64,000 bases of DNA from Welwitschia mirabilis. Lineage: Eukaryota; Gnetophyta; Gnetopsida; Welwitschiales. The stretch covers positions 112,576,005 through 112,640,004 of the forward strand of contig JBOZIK010000001.1 of NCBI GenBank assembly GCA_051453625.1, in the 5' to 3' direction. Within the stretch, counting starts at the first letter, position 1. Each line of letters begins with the position of its first letter. Shown here piece after piece: positions 21,370 through 30,950 of this stretch. Below the pieces are notes generated by a model. It was not told the DNA's origin. It searched no databases and saw only the letters and a list, made by a program, of their open reading frames with translations. The translations under genes and the position numbers were made by a program.

Positions 21370-21655
21370 CAGCTTTTAATAATGCCACATACTCAGCTTC
21401 TATGTTGTCAATCTTCTTGTGTGCTGGTCAGCTGCAATGTTCACATCCACAAATCCATAAACATTTAAGTCACCATCATCAAGCACAAGCATGTCGATTG
21501 AGTTCCCTTCAAGTGCCATAAAAGCCACGATGCAACTTCCCAATGATTCCACCATAACTTGCCATGAACATCCTGACAATACCAACATATGCTATGTGTG
21601 GACATGGGCAAACCATAGCATACATTTAGGATCCATAAACAGACATTTGTAACAC
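21370..21655 (-). pseudogene. Copia-D RT end and RNase H fragment
   Basis: Minus-strand readings in shifting frames: MYAMVCPCPHIAYVGIVRMF (copia MYAMVCTRPDIAYAVG-VSRFM), then DLNVYGFVDVNIAADQHTRR (RNase H block, usual form GYVDADWAGD-D-RRST), then IEAEYVALLKAGQ (usual TTEAEYVA). The remaining RNase H and the end of pol are missing. This part resumes the copia-D reading left at 22190 on the other side of the SINE. Confidence 0.8.
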
Positions 21656-21659
21656 TTTC

Positions 21660-22168
21660 TTGGTCTTCTTCTTTCTTTCTTTCTTGTTCTTATTTTTTCC
21701 CTTCTTTTTGGGGTGAAGTTAATTCATAGGAAATTGTGTCGCACTTACTAGGGTCAGTGGTTTACTTGGCTAGAGGAAAACTAATGGGTGGTCCCTGCCA
21801 ACCTAGGAACTAACCACCAAATGTCCATGTCTCCCTAGTGATTCATACCCAAGATGTTGAAGTCTGCGCCCGAGTGTGCCTTGAATACATGGATATGAAC
21901 AACAAGTTGTGTCGCAGTTACTAGGATCAGTGGTTTACTTGGCTAGGGGAAAACTAATGGGTGGTCCCTGCCAGCCTAGGAACTAACCACTAAATGTCCA
22001 TGTCTCCCTAGTGATTCATACCCAAGATGTTGAAGTTTGTGCCCGAGTGTGCCTTGAATACATGGATATGAACAAGAAGCCAACCCACAAACCATAGGAT
22101 TCAAACCCAAGACTTCGAAGCTCTCAATGACTTATAAACATAGGTTGACCAACTACACTATGCGCAAG
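21660..22168 (-). mobile_element. tRNA-derived SINE with duplicated body
   Basis: On the minus strand an A-box-like TAGTGTAGTTGGTCAACC (22161-22144) is followed about 40 bp later by a B-box-like GGGTTTGAATCC (22109-22098), the internal RNA polymerase III promoter layout of tRNA-derived SINEs. The body contains a 173-bp tandem duplication and ends in an A/G-rich tail (AAGAAAGAAAGAAAGAAG-type, about 21700-21660). It sits between the copia-D block LVKIPLPLHFQLSRNV and the downstream MYAMVC block, interrupting the RT. The word gacattt flanks both sides (near 22170 and 21645), a weak target-duplication candidate. It is not an intact tRNA gene. Confidence 0.7.
21734..22079. repeat. 173-bp tandem duplication (SINE body)
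   Basis: Two copies starting ttgtgtcgca at 21734 and 21907, about 97% alike through atggatatgaacaa. The units differ at only a few positions, so the duplication is younger than the surrounding copia decay. Confidence 0.95.
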
Positions 22169-22326
22169 GACATTTCTTGATAGCTGAAAGTGAAGAGGTA
22201 ATGGAATCTTTACTAGTTCAGCATCATGTATGCAAAAACATACTTATGCCCAAAATCTATTTTGCCTACCCCATGCCTCTTTTGTTTCCTACCCATTTGA
22301 ATCTTCATGTCCAAGATCTGTTTTGC

Positions 22327-22728
22327 TTACCCCAGGTCTTTCTTGGCAAAATGCTTCTTCATTTCTGATTTTAACTTCTTAATTTCATTGTTGTTATTTC
22401 TAACCATTAACATGTCATCAACATATGATAGTAATATAACAAATTTACCTGTTATATCACTAAAGAGGTGCAAACAGTGATCAAAATTACTCTTGTATAA
22501 CAGCTTATGCATAATGCTAACAAACTTCATGGAATACTGTTTGAGGTTCTGTTCCAAACCATATAGCCTCTTCTTTAGACAGCAAACAAGCAAGATTATT
22601 GCTGATTTATGTAGCATTTTGATTGATATACAGATATCTTCATCTAAATCACCATCAAGGAATGTTCTTTTGATCTCCAGTTTTTCAGCTCTAAATCCAA
22701 GCAAGCAACAAGAGACACAACCAATCAA
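22327..22728 (-). pseudogene. Copia-D reverse transcriptase fragment
   Basis: A continuous 133-codon frame covers the copia RT core: LEIKRTFLDGDLDEDICI, LKKRLYGLEQNLKQYSMKF, the active site SYVDDMLM (22431-22408) and EIKKLKSEMKKHFAKKDLG. The two catalytic Asp of YVDD are kept. The upstream RT part (22730-23340) is too decayed to read. The downstream continuation GKIDFGHKYVF and LVKIPLPLHFQLSRNV runs into the SINE at 22170. Confidence 0.87.
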
Positions 22729-23345
22729 ATGGAAAAATGTTTCATGACAAAAGAAGAGATTTCAAAGAAACTAATACCTTGTTTAAATCCCTTCCCCCCA
22801 GTCTGGCTTTACCTCTTCATTCCATTTGCCACTTTTTTCACTCTAAAAAGCCCATTTGCTATTAAGAGCTTTATGCCCTTTGTGAAGTTCTACAATTCCC
22901 ATCTTGTATTTTGTTGCAGAGAGCTCTATTCATCTCTATAGCTTACCTCTACTAGGATGCTCTAGTGCACAAGGGTTTCTTTCATCGTTTCAAGTTTCAC
23001 CATGTACAACACATAATGCAAAGCAACAAGCAAGAAAGTACTTATCAAGAGGGCATGTCACTCTTTGTAGAATGCCTTACCCTATGGAGAGTATTAAGGA
23101 GCTGTTCTTCATTTTCTAATTCCTTTTTTTGTTTGAAAATTGATTCATAAGATTGATGAGGGAAGCCCAAATCCGGTTTATTCTAGCTCTTGTCATGATA
23201 GCCATAGTATGTTGCACTGTCTCTGAATTTGACATCACAAGATCTGACAAAATGCTTGGCATTAGAATCCTATAGCTTGTAACCATGATTATGTTCCCCC
23301 TAAACTACAACCACGCCTCATTTAGCTCTATCCTATAGCTTCATT

Positions 23346-23594
23346 CTATTCTTCTTTGGTACATGCATATAGGACTCCACAGACTTTTAGGTACTTGTAA
23401 GATATCTCCTCCCCATTCGACAAGATTCCTAGCGCTTTATCGTTTAACACAAAATAAGGAGACATGTTTATCAAATGAGTAGTCACAATTGCGTCAACCA
23501 AACACATTATCAGCAAACTTGCACTAGCAACCATGGATCTAGCACCTTCTAACAAAGTCCTGTTGCTGTTACAATATCTTCTTTGCGAGAGCAA
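23346..23594 (-). pseudogene. Copia-D integrase C-terminal fragment
   Basis: Reads NRTLLEGARSMVASASLLIM, then THLINMSPYFVLNDKALGIL and YKYLKVCGVLYACTKEE. This is the end of the copia integrase domain (usual NRTLLEKARSML, LINRSPS, and YSHLRVFGCPAYVH). It begins only about 20 bp after the primer-binding site, which shows the deletion of gag, protease and the catalytic core. Confidence 0.85.
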
Positions 23595-23611
23595 TGAAAT
23601 ATGGAATTTTT

Positions 23612-23625
23612 AGCTCTGATACTAG
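23612..23625 (-). other. Primer-binding site of copia-D
   Basis: Minus strand CTAGTATCAGAGCT directly after an LTR end (CATAACA). It matches the TGGTATCAGAGC site complementary to initiator-Met tRNA. Confidence 0.8.
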
Positions 23626-23626
23626 T

Positions 23627-24050
23627 TGTTATGAAAAATACGTCAGCAAACAAAATAATACAATAAACATTTATAGCAAATAGAGCAGAAAACAAGAAAG
23701 AGCCAAAAGCACTAAAAGAAGCCACACAAATTTAACGTGGAAAACCCAAAAGAGGAAAATCATGGCAAAACAATGCATAGCCCTTTCTTAATTCTTGAAG
23801 AATTTAATGACACAAGTTGTCTTTGATAACTATAGTAGGGTGTTACAAACATAGCAATTGTTGTAAGACAAGGAACCCTCACCGCTTTTGATGAGAATGT
23901 CTTCCCTCTTCCCCAACTCCCCTTTATATAGCTTTTCATTATGGTTAAGACCCTAACTTTGCTTTGAGATAACTCAAAATCATAACTAAGTGATTTGTTA
24001 ACATTGGTATGCCCAACTGTAATCCTAAAGACTTGGACCATTTGACAACA
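23627..24050 (-). repeat. Copia-D 5' LTR (424 bp)
   Basis: On the minus strand it runs TGTTGTCAAATGG to TCATAACA, so it has the TG...CA ends of an LTR. A TATATAAAGGGG promoter box lies at about 23930-23919, roughly 120 bp into the LTR, with CTCCCC around it. The primer-binding site follows directly. Confidence 0.8.
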
Positions 24051-24099
24051 AGATATTCTGCAACATCACAAAGGAAGATACAACACTTGGATTATGAAG

Positions 24100-25190
24100 C
24101 AAGCTGAAGAGATTGTACAAACCTGAGTCTCTCATGAATGATTTGTTCTTGAAAATTCAACATTATGGCTTACACATGCAAGAAGTTACATGTGTTATAA
24201 AGCACTGAAATACCTTAATAAAGTCATTTGTTAACTTTTGCGCAAGACATAAAGGTTGATGATAAAAGTGAAGCACTCATTTTGTTAAAGTCACTTACTA
24301 CTTCATATCAACATTTGGCTATGAGTTTGTTCTATGGTCAGCATGCCTTACACATGGACAATGTAACAATAACTCTCATGTTAGAACAGAAGAGCAAGGG
24401 TTCATCTGTTAGGGAATCATATGCAAAAGGACCTGTAGCCAGAGGAAGGATAGTGGAGAAAGAAAGAAGAAAAGGTAGTGCAAAAGAAAAGGTAGGGCAC
24501 AGTCAAAGTCAAGGACAAGAAAAAGGAAGATTAACTACTTCTGTTTGAAAACAGGCCACATAGAGAAAGAATGTCACAAATGTTAAGCCAACCTCAAAAA
24601 CCAGGAGAAAGGGAAGGGAACCTCTTCAGAAAATAAGTAGGCAGGTACAATGGAATGTGCAGGAACTGATAATGACAACAATGATGGAATTGTTCTAACA
24701 GTGACTCATCGATAGCAATCTTTCTCATTCTTACTGATTTAGGCTGTTCTTGCTCTGTATGACATAAGCATGATAATTCAAATTAGGATGTGGGATAACC
24801 ATTAGAACATTAACAAAAATTAAACATATTCCAAATCTGAAGTATGTGATTTCCTTGAGTGAATTGGTATCAACACTTACTGCTCCAAAGGCAGAGCATT
24901 CTACTTTGTCACATTCATTACTGATTACCGAAGAAAAATCTAGATTTATTTTATTAATAGGAAGTCAATTGTTTTTACCAAGTTTAAGCAAGGAAAAAGC
25001 ATGGTTAAAAAGCAAATAGAGAAAACGTTATAATGCGCAGGAATGAATAATGGAATTGAGTTCACATTATAGTTTCAACAATATTGCAAGGATGAAGGGA
25101 TTGTTAATCACAGGAGTGTTCACTTTACTGTAGTGAACAATCCAGAACAAAAAGTGTTCTATAACACATAAATAAAACTATAATTGCAAG
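24100..25190 (+). pseudogene. Copia-E gag and integrase fragment
   Basis: Plus-strand copia relic head to head with copia-D. Gag reads HLLTFAQDIKVDDKSEALIL, LKSLTTSYQHLAMSLFYGQH, then a basic linker (24228-24548). A degraded zinc knuckle follows (KTGHIEKECHKC, from 24548). Integrase follows in pieces at 24890-25110: GRAFYFVTFITDYRRKI, KQGKSMVKKQIEKTL, NNGIEFTL-FQQYCKDEGIV. Protease is hardly readable near 24700-24800. The reading ends where LINE-3's target site begins, so RT is not present here. Confidence 0.8.
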
Positions 25191-25308
25191 ATCAACTTTG
25201 ATGTTCCTGAATAAACGTGGCGTCATAATTCATTCCTCATTGGCCACAAGTCTCCCTGCCATTCCCCAAATCCCATCAAATCCCAAAAATTCCCTCATTA
25301 CTACCTCA

Positions 25309-25323
25309 ACTCTACTACGGGCT
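25309..25323. repeat. LINE-3 target-site duplication, left copy
   Basis: ACTCTACTACGGGCT, identical to 28358-28372 beyond the poly-A tail. Confidence 0.92.
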
Positions 25324-27425
25324 GATGCTTAGCCCTTGGGCTCCTGTTTCTGATCAAGAGATCTATCAAGCTCTTAAATCTATTCCAGACGATAAGGCAT
25401 CAGGACCTTATGGCTTTTCAGCTTCCTTTTCCAAGAAGGCATGGCCTATTACTGGGCATGATATCATCAAAGCACATAGATTGTTCTTTTCTTCAAATCA
25501 TATGCTAGGAACTGCAAATACAATAACTCTAGTTCTTCTTCCCAAAGTAAGGTGCCCTAGACTTGCCTTTGACTTTAGGCCCATTGCATGCTGTAATGTC
25601 CTCTACAAAGGCATCTCCATCATTCTTACTTCCAGGCTTAAACGGGTTATTGGTGATCTACTGGGCAAACAGCAAGGAGCATTTGTGAAAGGAAGAAGCA
25701 TTATTCACAACATCCTCCTTGCTCAAGAAATGATCAAAAACTATGGGAGGAGGCAGATCAGCCCTAGATGCACGTTGAAAGTGGATCTAAAGAAAGCTTT
25801 TGCCACTTTGGAGTGGGAGTTCCTAGATCAATTGCTTATCGCCTTAGGCTTCCCTTACAGGTTCACTAAATGGGTGGTGAACTATGTTAAAACTGTCAAA
25901 TATACAATCCTCTTCCACGGGAAGCTTCATGGCTATTTTGAAGGGAGAAGAGGAATAAGGCAAGGAGACCCTATGTCCCCTTACCTGTTTGTGCTGCCTA
26001 TGGAGTTCCTTGGGGGAACTCTGAAGTTCTACACTGATTCAAACAAATTTACATTCCATCCCAAGTGTAAACAGATGCAGCTTTCTCATTTGACTTATGC
26101 TGATGACCTGTTGATGTTTTGCAAAAGGAATAGTGAATCTGTGCTGGTCCTTAAGCAGGCCGTGAATCATTTTGCGCATGCCTCTGGCTTAAAGGCAAAC
26201 CTCTCCAAATCCCAAGCTTACCTTGTGGGTGTTAATAGCCCAATCAAAAGGCGAATCATCGAAGAGACGCAGCTTCCTCAAGGGAGCCTCCCATTCAAGT
26301 ACCTAGGGGTTCCCCTAACATCTAAATCCCTTTCAATAAACGATTATTTGCCTCTAATTGAGAAGATGACCTCTAGAATTCACTGCCGGACCAACAAATA
26401 TCTATCTTATGGAGGCAGATTAGAGCTGATAAGGTCAGTACTTCAAAGCATTCAGCTCTGTTAGTGTGAGGTGTTCATCCAACCAAAGAAAGTCTTAAAG
26501 GAAGTGGAAAGAATCTGTAGATCTTTCCTATGGTCGGGGAAAGAGCGGTCTAGGAGAGCTCTTGTTGCCTGGCAGAAGGCAACTACCCCAAAGGTAGCAG
26601 GTGGTTTGGGCCTCAAGGACATCTACGTCTATAATAAGGCACTCAACTTCAGAAACTTTGGGCCTTAGCAAACAAAGAAGACTCCCTATGGGTGAGGTGG
26701 ATCCATGGAGTTTATATGAAACAAAGTGACATCTGGACCATCCCAATCAAGTCTTCCTTCTCATGGACTTTTAAGAAGTTATTAAAACTCAGAGAGGATG
26801 CAAGAAGATGTGTTCAAGTCATTGTTGGACAGATGAGATGGACAGGAGGAGCTAAGCCCTTCACAGTTGCTGCTTCATATCAGATCCTTTCTGAAATGCC
26901 CCTTAGGGTGGACTGGTCATGTGCTATTTGGGGCAAATACGTTCAGCCAAGGCACTCCATTATCTCTTGGCTTGCGATGCAAAACCGACTGCCGACTAAA
27001 GACAACCTCAGCAAAATAAGCATCTCAGTCGACCAGCAATGTGTCTTGTGTAACTCCTCTCCAAAATCAAGGAACCACTTGTTCTGGTCATGCTCTTTCT
27101 CTTCTCAAATCTGGAATCTGGTAAGCCACTTCCTGTTGTTCACAGCCCCCAAGGTCAGATCTCTCAGATCGCTAAGGCCGCTTTCAATGCAGCTATTTAC
27201 TTTATTTGGCAGCACAGGAATCAACTAATCTCCAAAAATGTTGTCCCTCGGGTGCAAACTTGCTTTCAAATGATCAAATTTAATATTAAAATCCAACTAC
27301 CGTCTATCAAAATCCTGAAGGATACCAATGACAACAGAAGATGGTGTCAAGCCCTTCACATTTATCCAGAATTCAAGTCAAGAGCCACCAATAGACAAAA
27401 CTTAGGAGGCTTCCATTCCAGCTGA
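25324..27425 (+). pseudogene. LINE-3 ORF2 fragment (RT and zf-RVT)
   Basis: A 379-codon open frame (25325-26464) holds nearly the whole RT: DQEIYQALKSIPDDKASGPY, RPIACCNVLYKGISIILTSR, QQGAFVKGRSIIHNILLAQE, LKVDLKKAFATLEWEFLDQL, RRGIRQGDPMSPYLFVL, and the intact active site YADD (26096-26107). A TAG stop at 26462-26464, at a usual Trp position, ends it. The same frame continues with ICRSFLWSGKERSRRALVAW. Two frameshifts later comes zf-RVT: SCAIWGKYVQPRHSIISWLA, QQCVLCNSSPKSRNHLFWSC (26905-27100), and the C-terminal tail ends at TGA 27423-27425. Missing: ORF1 and endonuclease. Confidence 0.93.
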
Positions 27426-28357
27426 GAGACCTGCGCGTTTAAGATCAGCCCCTGTTTTCTCAGCAGCGTCTCTCCCTGAACTTCAAGCAAATCAATCATT
27501 TTGCAAGGAGAACTAATCTTAGCCACTTGAAGGATAGTGCGGGACTAATGAAGACTAAATTATTTTAGACACACTTAACTGTGAGATATCAGTGAAAGCA
27601 CTAAAGCCGCATTAATAGCATTGGCGAAAAGATGAAGATTTGGCTCCTGTCAGGCAATGAAGCACAAACAACATTATAGATATGCTTCTGCTTTTGCTCT
27701 CGAATGTTCAAGGCGATGGCCATTAAAAGACAGTACTGAGGAGGAGTTCAATCCGACTGCGCGGCCTGTGCATTTTTAGATCACCCCCTGTTTTCACAGC
27801 AGCATCTCTCCCTGAACTCCAAGCAGAATTCAAATCGCTAATTCGCCTCTTTTCCTGTATGCTGGTGAAGATCTTTCCTGAGGGAGTAGCTGCCAAGTGC
27901 AATCCTTCACTCCGCCTGCACCCGACAATCTCTCATTTGGATCATTTTGGGACGCTCGGCTCAGGAGGAGACCCTATAGGTTGGGCCAATTCCTGTCTCG
28001 ACTCTCCGCTACTTCGCTTGTGCTAAAGCCCCCTTCACATATTCCGCTGGGAATAAAGCTAGTGTGCGCGCCCTGTATCCCTCCAGTTTCCCCTGTTTTC
28101 TCCGCTCAGCCACTTCGCCAACTAAGGCCACAAGCTCCCCCTCGGCGCTGATTCCTGCTCAGACCGCTAGTTGTCACGCTGCCATTGTTGTAAGACTCTG
28201 TTTTCTCAGGCATGCCGACTGGGACTGATTCCTTCAGCCAATTCGCCTAGAGCCCCCTCGCTCAAAAATGATCACTCTGATCATTCAGCCTCTTGTAAGC
28301 GTTTGATTTATCATGCTCCATCGGTCATGAATATAACTTCTTCCCAAAAAAAAAAAG
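27426..28357 (+). other. LINE-3 3' untranslated region with internal duplication
   Basis: About 930 bp, much richer in G and C than the rest of the window. A block of about 58 bp starting CCTGCGCGTTTAAGATCAGC at 27430 recurs at 27765 (CCTGTGCATTTTTAGATCAC), 335 bp downstream, and shorter CCTGTTTTCTC-like words recur near 28090 and 28200. It ends in the poly-A tail. The open frames at 27897 and 28171 are short, basic and Pro-rich and probably not genes. Confidence 0.75.
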
Positions 28358-28372
28358 ACTCTACTACGGGCT
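28358..28372. repeat. LINE-3 target-site duplication, right copy
   Basis: Identical to 25309-25323; follows the poly-A tail after a single G. Confidence 0.92.
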
Positions 28373-30950
28373 TGAGATGTCCTCATGGACTTGATATCTC
28401 CCTTGAGCCTAATAACCCCCTCAGGCTTGATGTTCCCTATGGGCTCGATATCTCCAACAAAAGGTGGGGGAAAAGACTCAAATATTACTAAAACCTAACC
28501 ATAATGATCCAACACATTTTGGCATGTGTCAAGTTACCAATAAAACATAAATTTGTCTCTATATATCTCAAAAATACCATTGTTTACCATCTGCCTAATC
28601 CCTTCATATGTATTAATCCAATACCCAAAGCGATTACTCATCGACCAATCTAATTCTGCTACTCAACCTGAAATATCTTCCAAAATTATGGTGAAATCGA
28701 AAACCTTACCTACCAACCAATTATTCATTCAATCATCAGAAAACCCAAACAGCAATTATTTTGCCAATAAATGTACATATTTGGGCATGCATTGGCCCTT
28801 TGTAATGCTGATTTGTTAATAAAAGGGTTACACTGTTTGCTGCAATGTCTCATTTTCTTGCAATCTCTGTATAATTTGAAAATGCTCTATAACTTTTAAT
28901 ACAGCATTTTAATACTTTCACATTTGATTTTCCACTTTCTATTTATGTTTCTGTTATTTTAATTGGAACGACATAAACCCTAGCATCTTTTCACTCTCAA
29001 AACTCCACTTAAACAAATTCAATCACTATCATAACAATCCAGACTCCATCCATTTTATAAAATCGCAGGTGGGGTTTATCTCATAAGCACAGGACTATTT
29101 GCCCCTTACAATAATGGATAGAGCTTGAAGAATGCTTAGCAATGTTGGTTTCAAAAAGCGAATTTGGGTGATAGCTATTTCTTGGCAAGCAAATCACCTT
29201 CCACTTGCATTAGATTTAAGTTGAGAATCATAATCTGTTCTTGATTGCTAATCAAATGTGTATCTGAAAATAAGACGAAGTTTTACGGTAGTTTGACAAA
29301 ACCTACTCCAGGGGCAGACACCAAGATTTCATGCTGATGCCATTTCAACATTAATCAAAAATTACAATACACTGATCATTCAGATGGTGACAGTAAAACT
29401 TTTCTTTCATAATGGATATTTAAGGCCCAAATCCAACCACCAAGAACAAAAGCTTGTAGAAAATGAGGATGAGGATGCTCGAAAGCATCGATTCCTCCCT
29501 TGAATACAATAGAATGGAATGGCTGATCACAGTTTGAAGCTAAGAGAAAGAGTACAAGAATAATATCCAATGATGGAACAGACAGAGATTTCTTCTGAAG
29601 GTTGAAATAATCATTTTATAATGATCTCCACTGGAAATTAATTGTTGAAGTATCAGAGATTGACTAACTGAAGAAATCCTTGATTAAGGCTGAACATTTC
29701 ATGCAAATAATCCATTTTGGGAGTGATCTAGCATGTAGTCGATCATTGATTGATTGAACATTCACTACTGATTGATGTCAAGATGAAGTGTTTTGATGGT
29801 CAAAATGCACGTTAACAAACAAAGTTGCAAGGATCCCAAGCACCCCACCTACAAACTATCTGAGATTGACTGCAAAGAGCGTAGATAACCAACCCAGCAA
29901 TCTACTGAAATCGTAGGGCTGTCCCACAAATTTAAGCAGACATGCTATGAACTATATAGGTGTAAAATTAATGTGAAAACAGATGAAATTCCTCCAAGAA
30001 AGCTGTCCAAACTTCAACCTTTCATCATCCAAAGAAATCAATTAGACTAGCAACATAAATTTCTGGGAATGTAGCACAACTTATGATTCTCGAAGAAAAG
30101 TAAAATTTGTGCGTGACTCATGAATGGCTTATTGACTTGTCAAGTCACTTGGTTTTGAATTTTTTGCACAGAAGAGTTAAACAACGAAGATGAAAAATAG
30201 CATACTATAGATGTTTCATGGATGACCTTTGTCCTTAGTTGTACAACACGTCTTAACAGTAGGAAAATGAATCAAAATTATTGTTAGGGTGTCAGCATCC
30301 ATTAGCAATATAGGAAAACAGAGCGTAACATTGATCTTTTTGATGGGCTTCACATAATCAAGCAATGAGCATAATAGCATATTAACTACAAAGCACATAA
30401 ACCATATATATTCATTCCAAGAATACAAAAACCAATTTACAAAAGCAATTGTTCTGAATTCTCCTTTTGGATTTCAAAGATGATAAGAATCAATCTAATC
30501 TCATAAGTCCCTGATTATCCAATGGAATCCAACCATAAAAGTTACTTGAGAAAATTTCATGACATATATTCCATGAAGGAAGATTGGTCTTGTCTGAGAG
30601 TATCAAGTGTCCAATTCCAAATATCCCTTGTTCCCAATCGAAAATATTACTGAAACATTACAAAGTCTAGATGTTCTAATAAAAAAACCTTAATATGATA
30701 GTAAATGTCATGCCTTGTAAAATTTTGTGATGTTATATTAAAGATTCTACTTTGTCCATGTTGTTTAGTAACCCCTTAATTGTTAGGATTCAATTCCGAC
30801 AACCAACTTTGTATTATTGTATGATAAATCATTCATCAAAATCCATTATCCTTTATTCAATAAGACATGACCACTAATCAACTTAATTTATGCCAAATAT
30901 TCATAGCTATAATTAGAAAAATAAGTGTGGTAACACTTATTAATGTTTTT
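28373..30950. other. No recognisable gene
   Basis: It starts with three imperfect repeats of a GCTTGATATCTCC-type word (28370-28455). The minus strand at 29570-29376 has a 64-codon frame (NCDQPFHSIVFKGGIDAFEH then PHPHFLQAFVLGGWIWALN) that looks protein-like but matches no family I know. The remainder is AT-rich with stops in all frames. Confidence 0.5.

Larger units (their letters stand above)
21218..24050 (-). mobile_element. Copia-D: internally deleted copia element with nested SINE
   Basis: Minus-strand copia element. Its 5' LTR is 23627-24050 and its primer-binding site 23612-23625. The integrase C-terminus follows almost at once, so gag, protease and the integrase core are missing. RT (22728-22327) and part of RNase H (about 21655-21370) follow, separated by a SINE at about 21660-22168. 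The 3' LTR is absent; LINE-2 sequence lies at the 3' edge. The element is dead and was further broken by the SINE. Confidence 0.85.
25324..28357 (+). mobile_element. LINE-3: 5'-truncated LINE with poly-A and perfect 15-bp TSD
   Basis: The 3.03-kb insertion begins inside ORF2 just before RT motif blocks, continues through RT and zf-RVT, then a GC-rich 3' region of about 0.9 kb, and ends in 11 A (28346-28356). A perfect 15-bp direct repeat flanks it, the hallmark of target-primed reverse transcription with 5' truncation. The long intact RT frame and identical TSDs make it the youngest clear insertion in the window. It landed at the end of the copia-E region. Confidence 0.93.

Noticed and set aside
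22098-22161. Possible tRNA gene (A and B boxes)
   Set aside because: No acceptor-stem pairing or full cloverleaf; better explained as the head of a SINE.
27897-28491. Two Pro/Arg-rich frames downstream of LINE-3 ORF2
   Set aside because: They lie in the GC-rich LINE-3 3' UTR; the second runs through the poly-A and target duplication, so they are not genes.
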